Source: JBJHDF01 sp050486405 (lineage in GTDB: Bacteria > Pseudomonadota > Gammaproteobacteria > Pseudomonadales > Cellvibrionaceae). From it: DNA of 64,000 nt. Below are positions 17,930 through 27,801 of this stretch, piece after piece (the first letter of the stretch is position 1; every line of letters begins with the position of its first letter). Below the pieces are notes generated by a model. That model was not told the origin of the DNA and did not search any database. It saw only the letters and a program-made list of their open reading frames with translations. A program made the position numbers and the translations under genes. The stretch is taken from positions 124,001-188,000 of the forward strand of contig JBJHDF010000002.1 in assembly GCA_050486405.1 (NCBI GenBank), given 5' to 3'.

Positions 17930-19540
<1,611 letters not shown>

Positions 19541-19653
19541 GATTATTCTCCGGCTAGGATTATTATTTGCGATAAGCGCCAGCTCTACGCTACCACCGGT
19601 AAAATCCCGCAACCAGACCCAGTCGGAAAGTCATACCCGAGTGACTTAAAGTC

Positions 19654-20913
19654 TTACCGCCGCCGAATCGAGCGGCGCCGGGACCAGCGCGCCGCGAAAA
19701 AAATTGCGCCAATTAGCAGGGTCCAGATAAGGCCAAAGTGACCGCCGGAACTGGACGAGCTGCTGGAACTGGAAGTGCCGCCAGAGCTGGATGCACCACC
19801 GGAGCTGGATGACCCTCCAGAGCTGGAGTTGTAGGAGTCGGGATCGGCAATTACCTGATCAATGGCGGCCAGTAGGCTGTATTCACCCGTGGCGTCCTGG
19901 GCCATCTCCCAGATCATTACTCCTGCGCCCTCCTGCAGAGCCAGCGCAGTTTTTGCTTGTATGGTGTCTATGCCGTTGTAGGTGATATAGCTGCAGCCGG
20001 CGCAGAGATCGCCAACCACGTCCTGATGCGCCGCCGAGGTGCCAAATTGATCGAGAATCTGCTGGAAGCTGTAGTCGCCAGCGTAGCTGCCAAAGCCCCA
20101 ACCGTAAAAGGGAACACCCAGCACTAACTTGTCCTGGGTCAGGCCGCGACTCTTCCAGAGATTGATATGCGCAACCGCCTGGGCATAGGTGGAGTGTTCG
20201 CTGCCGGATACCCCCCAACTGGGCCCTATGGCGTCATAGGACATGATGGTGACGAAATCGAAGTAGGCGAGCGAGGCGATCGGAACCATGCCGCCGTGGT
20301 AGGACGCCGTGGCAGCGGTGACCAACTTGCCTTCGGGCTGCAGAGCGTGGGCCAGCGCTTCGATAAACGGCGTGTAGTTGCCGGCGTTGTCGATGTCGGT
20401 CAGCAATACGCCTTCGATATCTACATCGATACCGTCCAGGTTGAAGTCTTCCACCAGTTGCAACAGGTTATCCACTATTTGCTGACGATTCTCCGGTTGC
20501 AGCAGCAGTTCCCAGTCGCCGGAGCAGGCTGGAATTATACCTCCACCGAGCGAGGCCAGCACCTTGACGCCGGCCTGGTGCGCCTGATCTACCAGATAGT
20601 GTATATCAGCTCCGCTGGCACCGGGCATGCAAACCGGATCGCCTCCGGAGGTAACAGCGCCGTTTTCATCGGGGTTGATAAAGGCGATATTGATATGGGT
20701 CAGTTTGTCGAGGTCGGTGCCGTCGACGGTGGTAACCAGATTCTTGTAACCCGGCATATAGCCAACCACTTTGGTCTCGGACATGGCGGTTTGACAGAGC
20801 AGCACCAGCAGCAGGCCGCCCGCCATGTGCGCCAGCGTACGGCGACCTGGGATCAAAGGTTTCGGGAACGTTAAAGCTCTACTGTCGGTTGGTGCATTTC
20901 TGAAGGTTTTCAT
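19654..20913 (-). CDS. GH18 chitinase with C-terminal GlyGly-CTERM surface anchor
   Basis: 419 residues from the ATG at 20913. Signal peptide ends near MSE (about residue 45); GH18 domain about 47-358 with DGIDVDIE at 160-167; a Ser/Gly linker at about 362-389; then a tripartite C-terminus at 390-419: GGHFGL, a hydrophobic helix (IWTLLIGAIFFAA) and a basic end (RRRSIRRR). This matches the GlyGly-CTERM signal that rhombosortase cleaves in bacteria with type II secretion, leaving a lipid-linked surface protein. The catalytic part is a tandem paralog of the 17930-19540 chitinase. Likely cell-surface chitinase or chitobiase-like endo-enzyme; no chitin-binding domain. Confidence 0.92.
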   Translation of the reverse strand: MKTFRNAPTDSRALTFPKPLIPGRRTLAHMAGGLLLVLLCQTAMSETKVVGYMPGYKNLVTTVDGTDLDKLTHINIAFINPDENGAVTSGGDPVCMPGASGADIHYLVDQAHQAGVKVLASLGGGIIPACSGDWELLLQPENRQQIVDNLLQLVEDFNLDGIDVDIEGVLLTDIDNAGNYTPFIEALAHALQPEGKLVTAATASYHGGMVPIASLAYFDFVTIMSYDAIGPSWGVSGSEHSTYAQAVAHINLWKSRGLTQDKLVLGVPFYGWGFGSYAGDYSFQQILDQFGTSAAHQDVVGDLCAGCSYITYNGIDTIQAKTALALQEGAGVMIWEMAQDATGEYSLLAAIDQVIADPDSYNSSSGGSSSSGGASSSGGTSSSSSSSSSGGHFGLIWTLLIGAIFFAARWSRRRSIRRR

Positions 20914-20959
20914 GTCTTTGGTCTCCGTGTGTAGATCGGTTGGCTGATAGAAATTGTGT

Positions 20960-21003
20960 GCTGAAAAACCCAAGAAGGCCCACCCGTGAGGGTGAGCCTT
21001 CTT
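20960..21003 (-). terminator. Intrinsic terminator of the two-CBM chitinase gene
   Basis: On the minus strand a stem AAGAAGGCTCACCC / GGGTGGGCCTTCTT (one mismatch, 4-nt loop) is followed by GGGTTTTTC. It lies 28 nt after the stop of the chitinase at 21031 and before the start of the next chitinase (20913), so the two genes are probably separate transcription units. Confidence 0.8.
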
Positions 21004-21030
21004 CAGGTTGCTTAAGGCTGATGCCTTGAT

Positions 21031-22767
21031 TTACAGCCCGTCATCCATGGCCTGAATGAGCTCACCATCGGCGGTGTCGCCACTCAGCTCCCAGAAGAAC
21101 GCGCCACCCAGTCCCTGCTGGTGGACATAGTTCATTTTTCCGGAAATGGTTTCAGGTGTGTCATAGCCCCACCAGTTGTTGCCGCAGTGAGCGTAAGCAG
21201 TGCCTGCAATTACGCCAGTGGGTGGGCAGATTTCTCTCAACACCTTGTAATCCTCGATGCCGGGTTCATAACTTCCCTGTGCCGGACCGGTTGCGGAGCC
21301 GCCGGGTGCGGATTGGGAAACACCGGTCCAGCCACGGCCGTAGAAGCCGATGCCCAGCAGGATTTTGTCCGCCGGAATTCCCGCATTCTTCATCCACTGA
21401 ATGGCGTTATCGGAATAGAAGGTAGGTGTGGGAATGCCGGAGAAGTTGTGCAGCGGCGAGTGCGGTGCTGTCGGACCCTGAGCTGCCCAAGCGCCAAAGA
21501 AGTCGTAAGTCATGGGCATGTAGAAGTCCACATACTGGGCGGCGCCAGCATAGTCGGCCGCTTCGAGCTTTTCCTGGCCGGCGCCGATGGCGGCGGTTAC
21601 CAGCAGGTCGTTGCCGAAGCGTGCGCGCATGGCTTGCATCATGATGCGGAAGGAATCGAAACCACTGTCGTCGCAAGTGAGACCACAGGAGTTGGGGTAT
21701 TCCCAATCCAGATCGATGCCGTCAAAAACGTCCGCCCAACGGGGATCCTTGACCAGGTTGTAGCAGGAGTTGGCAAAGTGCTCTGGATTTTGCACGGCTT
21801 CGCCAAAACCGCCGGACCAGGTCCAACCGCCAAATGACCAGAGCACCTTGATGTTCGGGTACATTTGCTTCAGGCGACGCAACTGGCCGAAATTGCCGCG
21901 CAGGGCATCGGTATCCCAGGTGTCCGCCACGCCGTCAACACTTTCTTCGGCGGAGTAGAAGCGGTCGTAGTCCGCGTAGGAGTCGCCGATCACGCACTCA
22001 CCGTTCCGCACATCGCCAAAGGCGTACAGAATATGAGTCAGCTTTTCGGCAGAACCACTGGTGTGAATGTTTTTGATGTGATAGTTGCGACCGTAGACGC
22101 CCCACTGAACAAAGTAACCGACCAGCAGGTCGCCGCCGCCACTTCCGTTGCCGTTGCCATTTCCATTTCCATTTCCATTTCCGTTGCCGTTGCCGTTTCC
22201 GTTGCCATTTCCATTATCGCAGGGTCCGAGGTTTTCCCAGACGCCCCATTGGCCGGTTGTGGACGGGTTTTCACCCTGAGTCCACCACTTGGCGCGGTAT
22301 ATGTTGCCGTTGTAGTGTACCTGGTTGCCCTGGGTGTACACCGCTGTGCTGCTCCAGTCGGGCGCATCGCAGGGAACGCCACTGCCGTTGCCATTTCCAT
22401 TTCCGTTGCCATTGCCATTGCCATTGCCATTGCCATTGCCATTGCCATTTCCATTGCCATTGCCATTGCCATTGCCATTTCCGTTGCCATTTCCATTGCC
22501 GTTACCACTTCCGTCGCAATTGCCAAGGTCGTTCCAAGCGTGTTCCCAGGCCCAGCCTTCACCGGGTGCGTAGGGGCCGCCGATACCACACCAGCCACCC
22601 ACGGTGCACTGGAAGGCGCGATTGACGTTGGTAACCTGGGCTCCCGTGCTGTAGGGGCTGCCGTCGTTATAGGAGGGTAAGTTGTCGCAGTTAAAAGCGT
22701 AAGCGCCGCCTGTCATGAACAAGAACGGTAGTAAAAAGCCTAATGCTTTATATTTAATATTTATCAT
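21031..22767 (-). CDS. Secreted GH18 chitinase with two CBM5/12 domains and Gly-Asn repeat linkers
   Basis: 578 residues. Signal peptide 1-24 (GGAYA); first chitin-binding domain about 27-84 (GEGWAWEHAWNDLGNC); linker 1, a run of Gly-Asn dipeptides, about 86-130; second CBM5/12 about 132-181 (YRAKWWTQGENPSTTGQWGVW); linker 2 of Gly-Asn about 184-210; GH18 barrel about 213-578 with DGIDLDWEYP, catalytic E356, and an insertion-rich region near YWWGYD. This is a different GH18 subfamily from the two chitinases beside it (DLDWE rather than DVDIE), so the three enzymes could act together on crystalline chitin. A perfect palindrome 115 nt upstream of the start may be its operator. Confidence 0.95.
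   Translation of the reverse strand: MINIKYKALGFLLPFLFMTGGAYAFNCDNLPSYNDGSPYSTGAQVTNVNRAFQCTVGGWCGIGGPYAPGEGWAWEHAWNDLGNCDGSGNGNGNGNGNGNGNGNGNGNGNGNGNGNGNGNGNGNGNGNGSGVPCDAPDWSSTAVYTQGNQVHYNGNIYRAKWWTQGENPSTTGQWGVWENLGPCDNGNGNGNGNGNGNGNGNGNGNGNGSGGGDLLVGYFVQWGVYGRNYHIKNIHTSGSAEKLTHILYAFGDVRNGECVIGDSYADYDRFYSAEESVDGVADTWDTDALRGNFGQLRRLKQMYPNIKVLWSFGGWTWSGGFGEAVQNPEHFANSCYNLVKDPRWADVFDGIDLDWEYPNSCGLTCDDSGFDSFRIMMQAMRARFGNDLLVTAAIGAGQEKLEAADYAGAAQYVDFYMPMTYDFFGAWAAQGPTAPHSPLHNFSGIPTPTFYSDNAIQWMKNAGIPADKILLGIGFYGRGWTGVSQSAPGGSATGPAQGSYEPGIEDYKVLREICPPTGVIAGTAYAHCGNNWWGYDTPETISGKMNYVHQQGLGGAFFWELSGDTADGELIQAMDDGL
22139..22216. repeat. Hexanucleotide microsatellite coding linker 2 of the chitinase
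   Basis: Tandem 6-bp units of the type CCATTT/CCGTTG on the plus strand (GGNAAY on the coding strand), each unit encoding Gly-Asn. Changes in unit number keep the reading frame and alter linker length only. Confidence 0.9.
22380..22508. repeat. Hexanucleotide microsatellite coding linker 1 of the chitinase
   Basis: About twenty tandem 6-bp units (mostly CCATTG on the plus strand, with CCATTT and CCGTTG variants) encode the Gly-Asn linker between the two chitin-binding domains. The inner part is nearly pure CCATTG, a state expected to be unstable by slippage. Confidence 0.92.
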
Positions 22768-23114
22768 AATGGCTATCCCGTTTGGGTTTTATAAAGTGGA
22801 GATTTAGCACCTGCAAGGCTGCACCACCGGACATAGGCGACAACCGCAGTCCCGCAGGCAGTACAGAGGCTATCCTGCTAAAGACAACGTTGTCAAACCA
22901 GAAATTCGCCTGATTCCACATCCTTCACAGTTTTTCTGATGTTTTTTTCTATCGGTGAGCAAAAGGTGATCAATTTTTCGTATGAAAAGGTATGCCTCTG
23001 CCCGGCCCCGGTATAGGCTGCGAGCCGGCTGAGGGGTGCATCGGGTACTGTGCAAGTGCGGCCAAAGTGGTTACCCTGGCCGCTCTGGGTGTATCTCGTT
23101 CAAGGTGTCGTGTC
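22768..23114. other. Intergenic region between chitinase and yggX
   Basis: 347 bp between divergent genes. It must hold the promoters of the 21031-22767 chitinase and of yggX. The one clear element is the GACAACGTTGTC palindrome at 22883-22894. I see no RNA gene or credible small gene; short open frames here lack ribosome sites and similarity. Confidence 0.6.
22883..22894. promoter_or_regulatory. Perfect 12-bp palindrome GACAACGTTGTC, candidate operator for the chitinase gene
   Basis: GACAACGTTGTC flanked by AAA on both sides lies 115 nt upstream of the chitinase start. Its form (even-length palindrome with a central CG) is typical of LacI-family operators. From memory, the GlcNAc/chitin regulator NagR of Shewanella binds a site with a very similar core; this needs checking. 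No LacI gene is in the window. Confidence 0.5.
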
Positions 23115-23396
23115 ATGGCTCGCAAGGTGTACTGTCGCAAATATCAACAGGAGCTCGAAGGGCTGCCGCATCCGCCTTTTCCCGGCCCCAAGGGGCAGGA
23201 CCTGTATGAGAACGTCTCAAAGAAGGCTTGGCAGGAGTGGTTGAGCCATCAGACTTTGCTGATCAATGAGAAGCATCTGAATATGATGGATATGGGTGCC
23301 AGAACTTACCTAAGCGAGCAGATGACCCGCTTTTTGGCGGGCCAGGACTACGATCAGGCCGAGGGCTATGTGCCGCCTGAGGGCAACCAGCCCTGA
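23115..23396 (+). CDS. yggX: YggX-type Fe(II)-trafficking / oxidative damage protection protein
   Basis: 93 residues from the ATG at 23115. Family features: VYCRKYQQELEGLPHPPFPG at the N-terminus with its conserved Cys, then WQEWLSHQTLLINEKHLNMM. Small cytoplasmic protein linked to protection of Fe-S clusters from oxidation. In Pseudomonas and Enterobacteria it follows mutY; here the pair is split by the chitinase genes, while the tRNA-Phe still follows. Confidence 0.95.
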   Translation: MARKVYCRKYQQELEGLPHPPFPGPKGQDLYENVSKKAWQEWLSHQTLLINEKHLNMMDMGARTYLSEQMTRFLAGQDYDQAEGYVPPEGNQP

Positions 23397-23411
23397 TTTT
23401 TCTCCCCGCTA

Positions 23412-23440
23412 TTGACTCTCCTGGCGCCAGCGGGTTTAAT
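23412..23440 (+). promoter_or_regulatory. Sigma-70 promoter of tRNA-Phe
   Basis: TTGACT (23412-23417), a 17-nt spacer and TTTAAT (23435-23440), 37 nt ahead of the tRNA. The discriminator after the -10 box is GC-rich (ACGCGCC), the pattern of stringently controlled stable-RNA promoters. Confidence 0.72.
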
Positions 23441-23477
23441 ACGCGCCTTCCGCGCCCCTGGGGGTGCGGGCCGAGAT

Positions 23478-23553
23478 GCCCAGATAGCTCAGTCGGTAGA
23501 GCAGTGGATTGAAAATCCTCGTGTCGGTGGTTCGATTCCGCCTCTGGGCACCA
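23478..23553 (+). tRNA. tRNA-Phe (GAA)
   Basis: 76 nt including an encoded CCA. Acceptor GCCCAGA pairs with TCTGGGC; D-arm TAGCTCAGTCGGTAGAGCA; anticodon stem GGATT-GAAAATCC with anticodon GAA at 23511-23513; T-arm GGTGGTTCGATTCCGCC. All arms fold without mismatches that matter. It is followed at once by an intrinsic terminator. Confidence 0.98.
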
Positions 23554-23580
23554 TATTCAGGAACGCAGAAATACCGAATA

Positions 23581-23608
23581 AGCCCGGTTTCCCCACCGGG
23601 CTTTTTTA
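23581..23608 (+). terminator. Intrinsic terminator after tRNA-Phe
   Basis: Stem AGCCCGG / CCGGGCT (23581-23587 and 23596-23602) with an 8-nt loop, followed by a run of T (CTTTTTTATT). Ends the tRNA transcript. Confidence 0.92.
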
Positions 23609-23731
23609 TTTGGTCAAATAAGGGTTCACGCCCTCTGCTGTCCCGCTGGTTGATTGCTCGTTGACCTACTTTGTTCACTGGTCAAACTGCTCTATAGTGG
23701 CGGGACGGATGCGCGGAGAAGAGACCCGAGA

Positions 23732-24580
23732 ATGCGTTGTTTCCATGCTGTTTGGTTCGTATTGCTGTTGCTGAGCAGCCCATTTTCTCTGGCGGAGCGG
23801 CAACAGGATGTATGGCGAATCGTGGCGCCTATACATCACTTCGACGATCCGGGTACCAACAACTACTTTTTTGCCCGCCTGCTTGAACTGGTATTGGAAA
23901 AAACCGTCTCCAGCCACGGCCCATACCAACTGATCGAACCCGAGATGTTTCTGGTGGACCATCGGTTGCGGGCCGCGCTGGCTCAGGGCAAGGTGGATGT
24001 CGGCTGGTTCCACACCTCTCCAGATTATGAGCGGGAGTTGTTGGCGATTGAAGAGCCTCTGCTGGGCGATATCAATAATTACCGGGTGCTGTTGATTCGC
24101 CGTGGAGAACAGGAGCGTTTCAACGAAGTCAGAAGCTTGGCAGATTTGCGCCGGTTTACCGGTGGTGTGGGCGCCCAGTGGGTGGACCTGGTGGTGATGG
24201 ATGCCAACGATCTCCCTTATACTACTGCCAACAGCTATGCGCTGCTGTTTCGCATGCTTGCCGCCGGTCGGTTTGACTATTTCTCCCGCGGTCTGTATCA
24301 GGTGGAAGCCGAAGTTCACCGGTTTGCCGAACTCGACCTTGTCATTGAAGAAAACCTGATGCTTCACTACCCTGGCACCCATTATTTTTTTGTGGCCAGG
24401 GACAACAAGGCTCTGGCCGAACGCATTCTGCACGGTATTCAGCTGGCCCGGGAGGATGGCAGTTACGAAGCGCTGATGAACAGCCTTTCTCAGTTTCGTT
24501 GGGCCAAGGCCGTACTCGGCAGCAATACCCGGCGCATTCTGGAACTGCAGCACCCTTACTTTCCATCCGAACTTCAATAA
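23732..24580 (+). CDS. Periplasmic solute-binding-like protein (SBP family 3 type)
   Basis: 282 residues from the ATG at 23732; signal peptide 1-21 (SPFSLA). The mature protein has the two-lobed layout of transporter substrate-binding proteins: WRIVAPIHHFDDPGTNNYF, then LRAALAQGKVDVGWFHTSPDYE, YRVLLIRRGEQERF and GRFDYFSRGLYQVEAEV. No permease or ATPase genes are near, so it is more likely a stand-alone sensor or an orphan binding protein than part of a known importer. Ligand unknown; many such orphan proteins in marine gammaproteobacteria are annotated as amino-acid binding without proof. It lies 18 nt before rlmJ on the same strand. Confidence 0.75.
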   Translation: MRCFHAVWFVLLLLSSPFSLAERQQDVWRIVAPIHHFDDPGTNNYFFARLLELVLEKTVSSHGPYQLIEPEMFLVDHRLRAALAQGKVDVGWFHTSPDYERELLAIEEPLLGDINNYRVLLIRRGEQERFNEVRSLADLRRFTGGVGAQWVDLVVMDANDLPYTTANSYALLFRMLAAGRFDYFSRGLYQVEAEVHRFAELDLVIEENLMLHYPGTHYFFVARDNKALAERILHGIQLAREDGSYEALMNSLSQFRWAKAVLGSNTRRILELQHPYFPSELQ

Positions 24581-24598
24581 CAGGTTGTTGCAACGCCT

Positions 24599-25438
24599 AT
24601 GCTCAGCTACCGACACGGTTTTCATGCCGGCAACTTTGCCGATGTGCTCAAGCACAGCGTTCTGGTCTTCAACCTCAAATACCTCACACAAAAAGATAAG
24701 CCACTGCGCTACATCGACACCCACGCCGGTGCCGGCAGCTACCGGCTCACCGGCGCCCAGGCCATGAACAACCGCGAATATCGAGCGGGTATAGGGCGGC
24801 TCTGGGAGTGCGGGGATTTGCCACCAATGCTCGCTGCTTATGTCGATCAGGTGAAAAGCTTCAACCCCGAAGATCGCCTGTCATGCTATCCGGGCTCACC
24901 GCTGCTGGCGCAGCGGTTGCTGCGCCCCGGGGATCGCCTGTTTCTCCACGAACTGCACTCCACCGACTGTCGTCTGCTGCAACAGGCCATGGGACGCGAT
25001 GCCAGAGTGAGTATTCGCGAGGAAGACGGTTTTGCCGGGCTGCAATCGCTGTTGCCACCCCGGGAGCGCCGGGCGCTGGTGTTGATGGACCCCTCCTACG
25101 AAATCAAAAGCGATTATCGTCAGGTGGTACAGCAACTGCACAGAGCCTGGCAGCGGTTTCCCGCCGCGACTTTTGCCCTCTGGTACCCGGTGGTGTCGCG
25201 TCAGCGTGTGGACGAACTGGAGCGCGCCCTGGTGAAAAGCGGCATGCGCCATATTCAACTGTTTGAATTGGGGGTGGCGCCGGACAGCGACGGGCACGGC
25301 ATGACCGGCAGCGGCATGGTGCTGATCAACCCGCCCTGGACGCTGCGCTCTGCGGTTGAGGATACTCTGCCCTGGCTGGCGGATGTTCTCGCGGGCGCGG
25401 ATGGTTACTGCCGGGTGTTGGAACTGGTGCCCGAGTAG
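24599..25438 (+). CDS. rlmJ: 23S rRNA (adenine-2030-N6)-methyltransferase
   Basis: 279 residues, typical RlmJ length (280 in E. coli). The start MLSYRHGFHAGNFADVLKHS is diagnostic; the SAM site is in IDTHAGAGSYRL and the N6-methyltransferase catalytic motif reads DPSYE (DPPYE in E. coli). It methylates A2030 of 23S rRNA. The 3' end overlaps the convergent gene at 25405 by 34 nt. Confidence 0.93.
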   Translation: MLSYRHGFHAGNFADVLKHSVLVFNLKYLTQKDKPLRYIDTHAGAGSYRLTGAQAMNNREYRAGIGRLWECGDLPPMLAAYVDQVKSFNPEDRLSCYPGSPLLAQRLLRPGDRLFLHELHSTDCRLLQQAMGRDARVSIREEDGFAGLQSLLPPRERRALVLMDPSYEIKSDYRQVVQQLHRAWQRFPAATFALWYPVVSRQRVDELERALVKSGMRHIQLFELGVAPDSDGHGMTGSGMVLINPPWTLRSAVEDTLPWLADVLAGADGYCRVLELVPE

Positions 25439-27795
25439 CCGCCGCGCTGATGCGACGTCCACAGCAGTGCCAGCAATACCGCCAGCAGATAACAGCTGAT
25501 TCCTGTGGCCACCGTCGCCGGCTGACCCCAGTGCACCGAGATCAGCGGCGCCAGCGACGCGGCCGCCACCGAGGCGAAGCCGTTGATGCCCCAGGCCCAG
25601 GGAATCCAGCGCGGCTGGCTGGCCAGTTGCCGCAGGGCCCAGGGGAAGGGGCGGCCCATGGCCCAGGCCAGGGGCAACAGCAGCAGCGCCACCAGCAACA
25701 GGCGCAGCGGCAGGGCCGGCTGTTGCAACCAGTGCGCCGCCCACCAGAGGCCGCCGACGGTGACCGCAAAGCCCGCCGCAACCGCGCCGAACACCGCCAG
25801 CACCGCCCGCCGGCTGCGCGTTTCCGGCGCCATCAGGCTGCCGCAGCCGGACCCCACCAGAAAGGTGCCGAACACCACCGTGGCGGTCAGCACCGGCTGG
25901 CCGGTAAACAGCATGATGCGCTGAAACAGCGCTATCTCCACCAGCATGTAGCCCAGCCCCAACAGGGTGAAATAGCCCGCCAGACTCCGGCGGGAGAAGG
26001 GCGCCTGCACCCGGGGCAGGCGCCCCAGGGGCAGCAGGATCAGCACAAAGCCCAGCAGCGTGACCAGCACCACGGTGGCGGCGGAAAAAATCAGCGACCA
26101 GTCCAGATAGGTCATGCCCCGGGCGCCCAGGGTCTGCACCAGGTGCGGCGCGTACTCCCAGCGCAGCGAGCGCCAGATGTAGGGCTGGCTGTCCCGGGCG
26201 GGACTGCTGACAAACCAGTTGGCGTCTTCGGGCAGCGCTGTTGCTCCACTCAGTAGCGCCCGCGCCGTGTCGCGAAAGACGGGGGTGGCGGTGCGGTGAA
26301 ACTGCTCGGCTTCGGCCTCACCCATGTCCGGCAGCCAATCGAAGTCGAACTGCCAGCGGCTGGCAAAGGCGCGCAGTTCGGTCAGATCCGCCAGGCTCAG
26401 AGGCGTGGGCGATACCAGCAGCAGTTGGGCTTGCAGACTGCGGAGCGCCGCCACGTGCTGCTCGCCCTGTTCGGCGCCGTGTCGTTCCAGCGCCGCCGCC
26501 AGGGTGCTCAGCACCCGGGGGTAGTGCCGGGGCGGCTCGCGCAGTGGCAGGGGAATGGCCAGCAGGCCGTCGGGTTCCAGGCGCGCCAGGGCAGAGGCCA
26601 GTCCGCGATCAGTGAGCAGGTAGTCCTCGCTGGCGGAGTCGCCCTCGGCGAAGGCACCGTCCAGCAGAATCAGCCGGTAGTGTGCGCGGCTGGTACTCAG
26701 GTAGCGATGCGGGTGGTCGGCGATCAGCCGGTAGCGGGGCTCCCCGGCGCCGCGCTCGGCGGCCAGTGCCAGCAGGCGTCGGTCCGCCACCAGCCAGGTG
26801 GCCCGGTGCTCCTCGCCGATCAGTGCCGGGGACTGCCAGGCGCTGGCGCCCAGCACCAGCACTTCGCCACGGGGGCGCAGTTGCAGCGGCAGTCCGGCCA
26901 GCGAGGCGGCGCCGTGCCGGGCATCGGCGGGAAACTGCCGGGGCAGGGGGATTTCCCGGTCGCTGCCGACGATCACCGCGTCGCTGGCGGGCACCGCCTC
27001 GGGCCAGGCCAGGCTCAGCCCGGGGGCGGAGCGCAGGCTGCCCGAGCGCACCAGGGTGAGCTGCCCGTGCAGGCCGGGCTGCACCACCAGCACCTCGGCG
27101 TCCGGCAATTCCTGCACCCGGGCCAGGGCCTTGAAATCCGATACCGCCGGTGCCGGCGGCTGCCAGAGCAGCGGTGCGCATACCAGCAACAGCAGTGCGC
27201 AGAGGCCTGCCGCCGGCCGCTGCTGGCGGGACCAGGCCAGCCCGCCACCCAGCGCCAGCAGCCCCAGGGCGATGCACACCAGCGCCGTCTGTACCTGCAT
27301 TACCAGCAGCAGGGCGCTGGCCAGCAGGCAGCCGGCACCGGACCCCAGCAGGTTGGCGGCGTAGAGGCGTCGGGTATGTTGCGGCCAGCGCATGAATACC
27401 TGGCCGATGGCCAGGCCGGCGCCGTAGAAAGGCACAAAGGCGGCGAAGTCCACCAGTAACAGCTTGCGCAGCTCACCGCCGTCCCAGGCGGCAAACAGCG
27501 GGCGCAGGGCGATCTGAGATTGCAGCAACAGCACCAGTACCAGACCGCCGGCCATCACCAGCAGCCCGCCCAGAAACCAGCGGTCACCCCAGAGCAGGGC
27601 GCGGCGGCTGAGCAGCGCCAGGGTGGTGCCGGCGGCGCCCATACCCAGCAGCGCCAGGGCGATGGCGAAGCCGGCAAAGTAGTGCCAGTGGCTGAACTCG
27701 AACAGCCGCAGCAGCAGTATCTCGAAAGCCAGCATGCCGGCGGACAGCCCCGCCAGGGCGGCCAGGTGCCAGCGGCTGGGGCCCGGTGCCGCCAC
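25405..27795 (-). CDS. Large membrane protein with spermidine-synthase-like central domain
   Basis: 796 residues. About six membrane helices at the N-terminus (about 8-205), a soluble central part of the spermidine synthase fold (about 290-470: VLVLGASAWQSP, ATWLVADRRLLALA, LILLDGAFAE), a stretch with YIWRSLRWEY, and a second set of about seven helices (about 545-790). This is the layout of the membrane-bound spermine/spermidine synthase-like family. The glycine-rich SAM site (usually GGGDG) reads LGASAW, so classical aminopropyl transfer is doubtful. Substrate and role unknown. It starts 6 nt after the stop of the isoaspartyl methyltransferase gene and is probably co-transcribed with it. Confidence 0.78.
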   Translation of the reverse strand: MAAPGPSRWHLAALAGLSAGMLAFEILLLRLFEFSHWHYFAGFAIALALLGMGAAGTTLALLSRRALLWGDRWFLGGLLVMAGGLVLVLLLQSQIALRPLFAAWDGGELRKLLLVDFAAFVPFYGAGLAIGQVFMRWPQHTRRLYAANLLGSGAGCLLASALLLVMQVQTALVCIALGLLALGGGLAWSRQQRPAAGLCALLLLVCAPLLWQPPAPAVSDFKALARVQELPDAEVLVVQPGLHGQLTLVRSGSLRSAPGLSLAWPEAVPASDAVIVGSDREIPLPRQFPADARHGAASLAGLPLQLRPRGEVLVLGASAWQSPALIGEEHRATWLVADRRLLALAAERGAGEPRYRLIADHPHRYLSTSRAHYRLILLDGAFAEGDSASEDYLLTDRGLASALARLEPDGLLAIPLPLREPPRHYPRVLSTLAAALERHGAEQGEQHVAALRSLQAQLLLVSPTPLSLADLTELRAFASRWQFDFDWLPDMGEAEAEQFHRTATPVFRDTARALLSGATALPEDANWFVSSPARDSQPYIWRSLRWEYAPHLVQTLGARGMTYLDWSLIFSAATVVLVTLLGFVLILLPLGRLPRVQAPFSRRSLAGYFTLLGLGYMLVEIALFQRIMLFTGQPVLTATVVFGTFLVGSGCGSLMAPETRSRRAVLAVFGAVAAGFAVTVGGLWWAAHWLQQPALPLRLLLVALLLLPLAWAMGRPFPWALRQLASQPRWIPWAWGINGFASVAAASLAPLISVHWGQPATVATGISCYLLAVLLALLWTSHQRGGYSGTSSNTRQ

Positions 27796-27801
27796 GGCGG
27801 G

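Noticed and set aside
22380..22508. Possible CRISPR array in the repetitive stretch
   Set aside because: The units are 6-bp tandem repeats without spacers and code for a Gly-Asn linker in a chitinase.
23478..23553. tRNA-Phe as the attachment site of an integrated element
   Set aside because: No integrase and no partial tRNA repeat is visible on either side; the chitinase genes lie on the far side of yggX.
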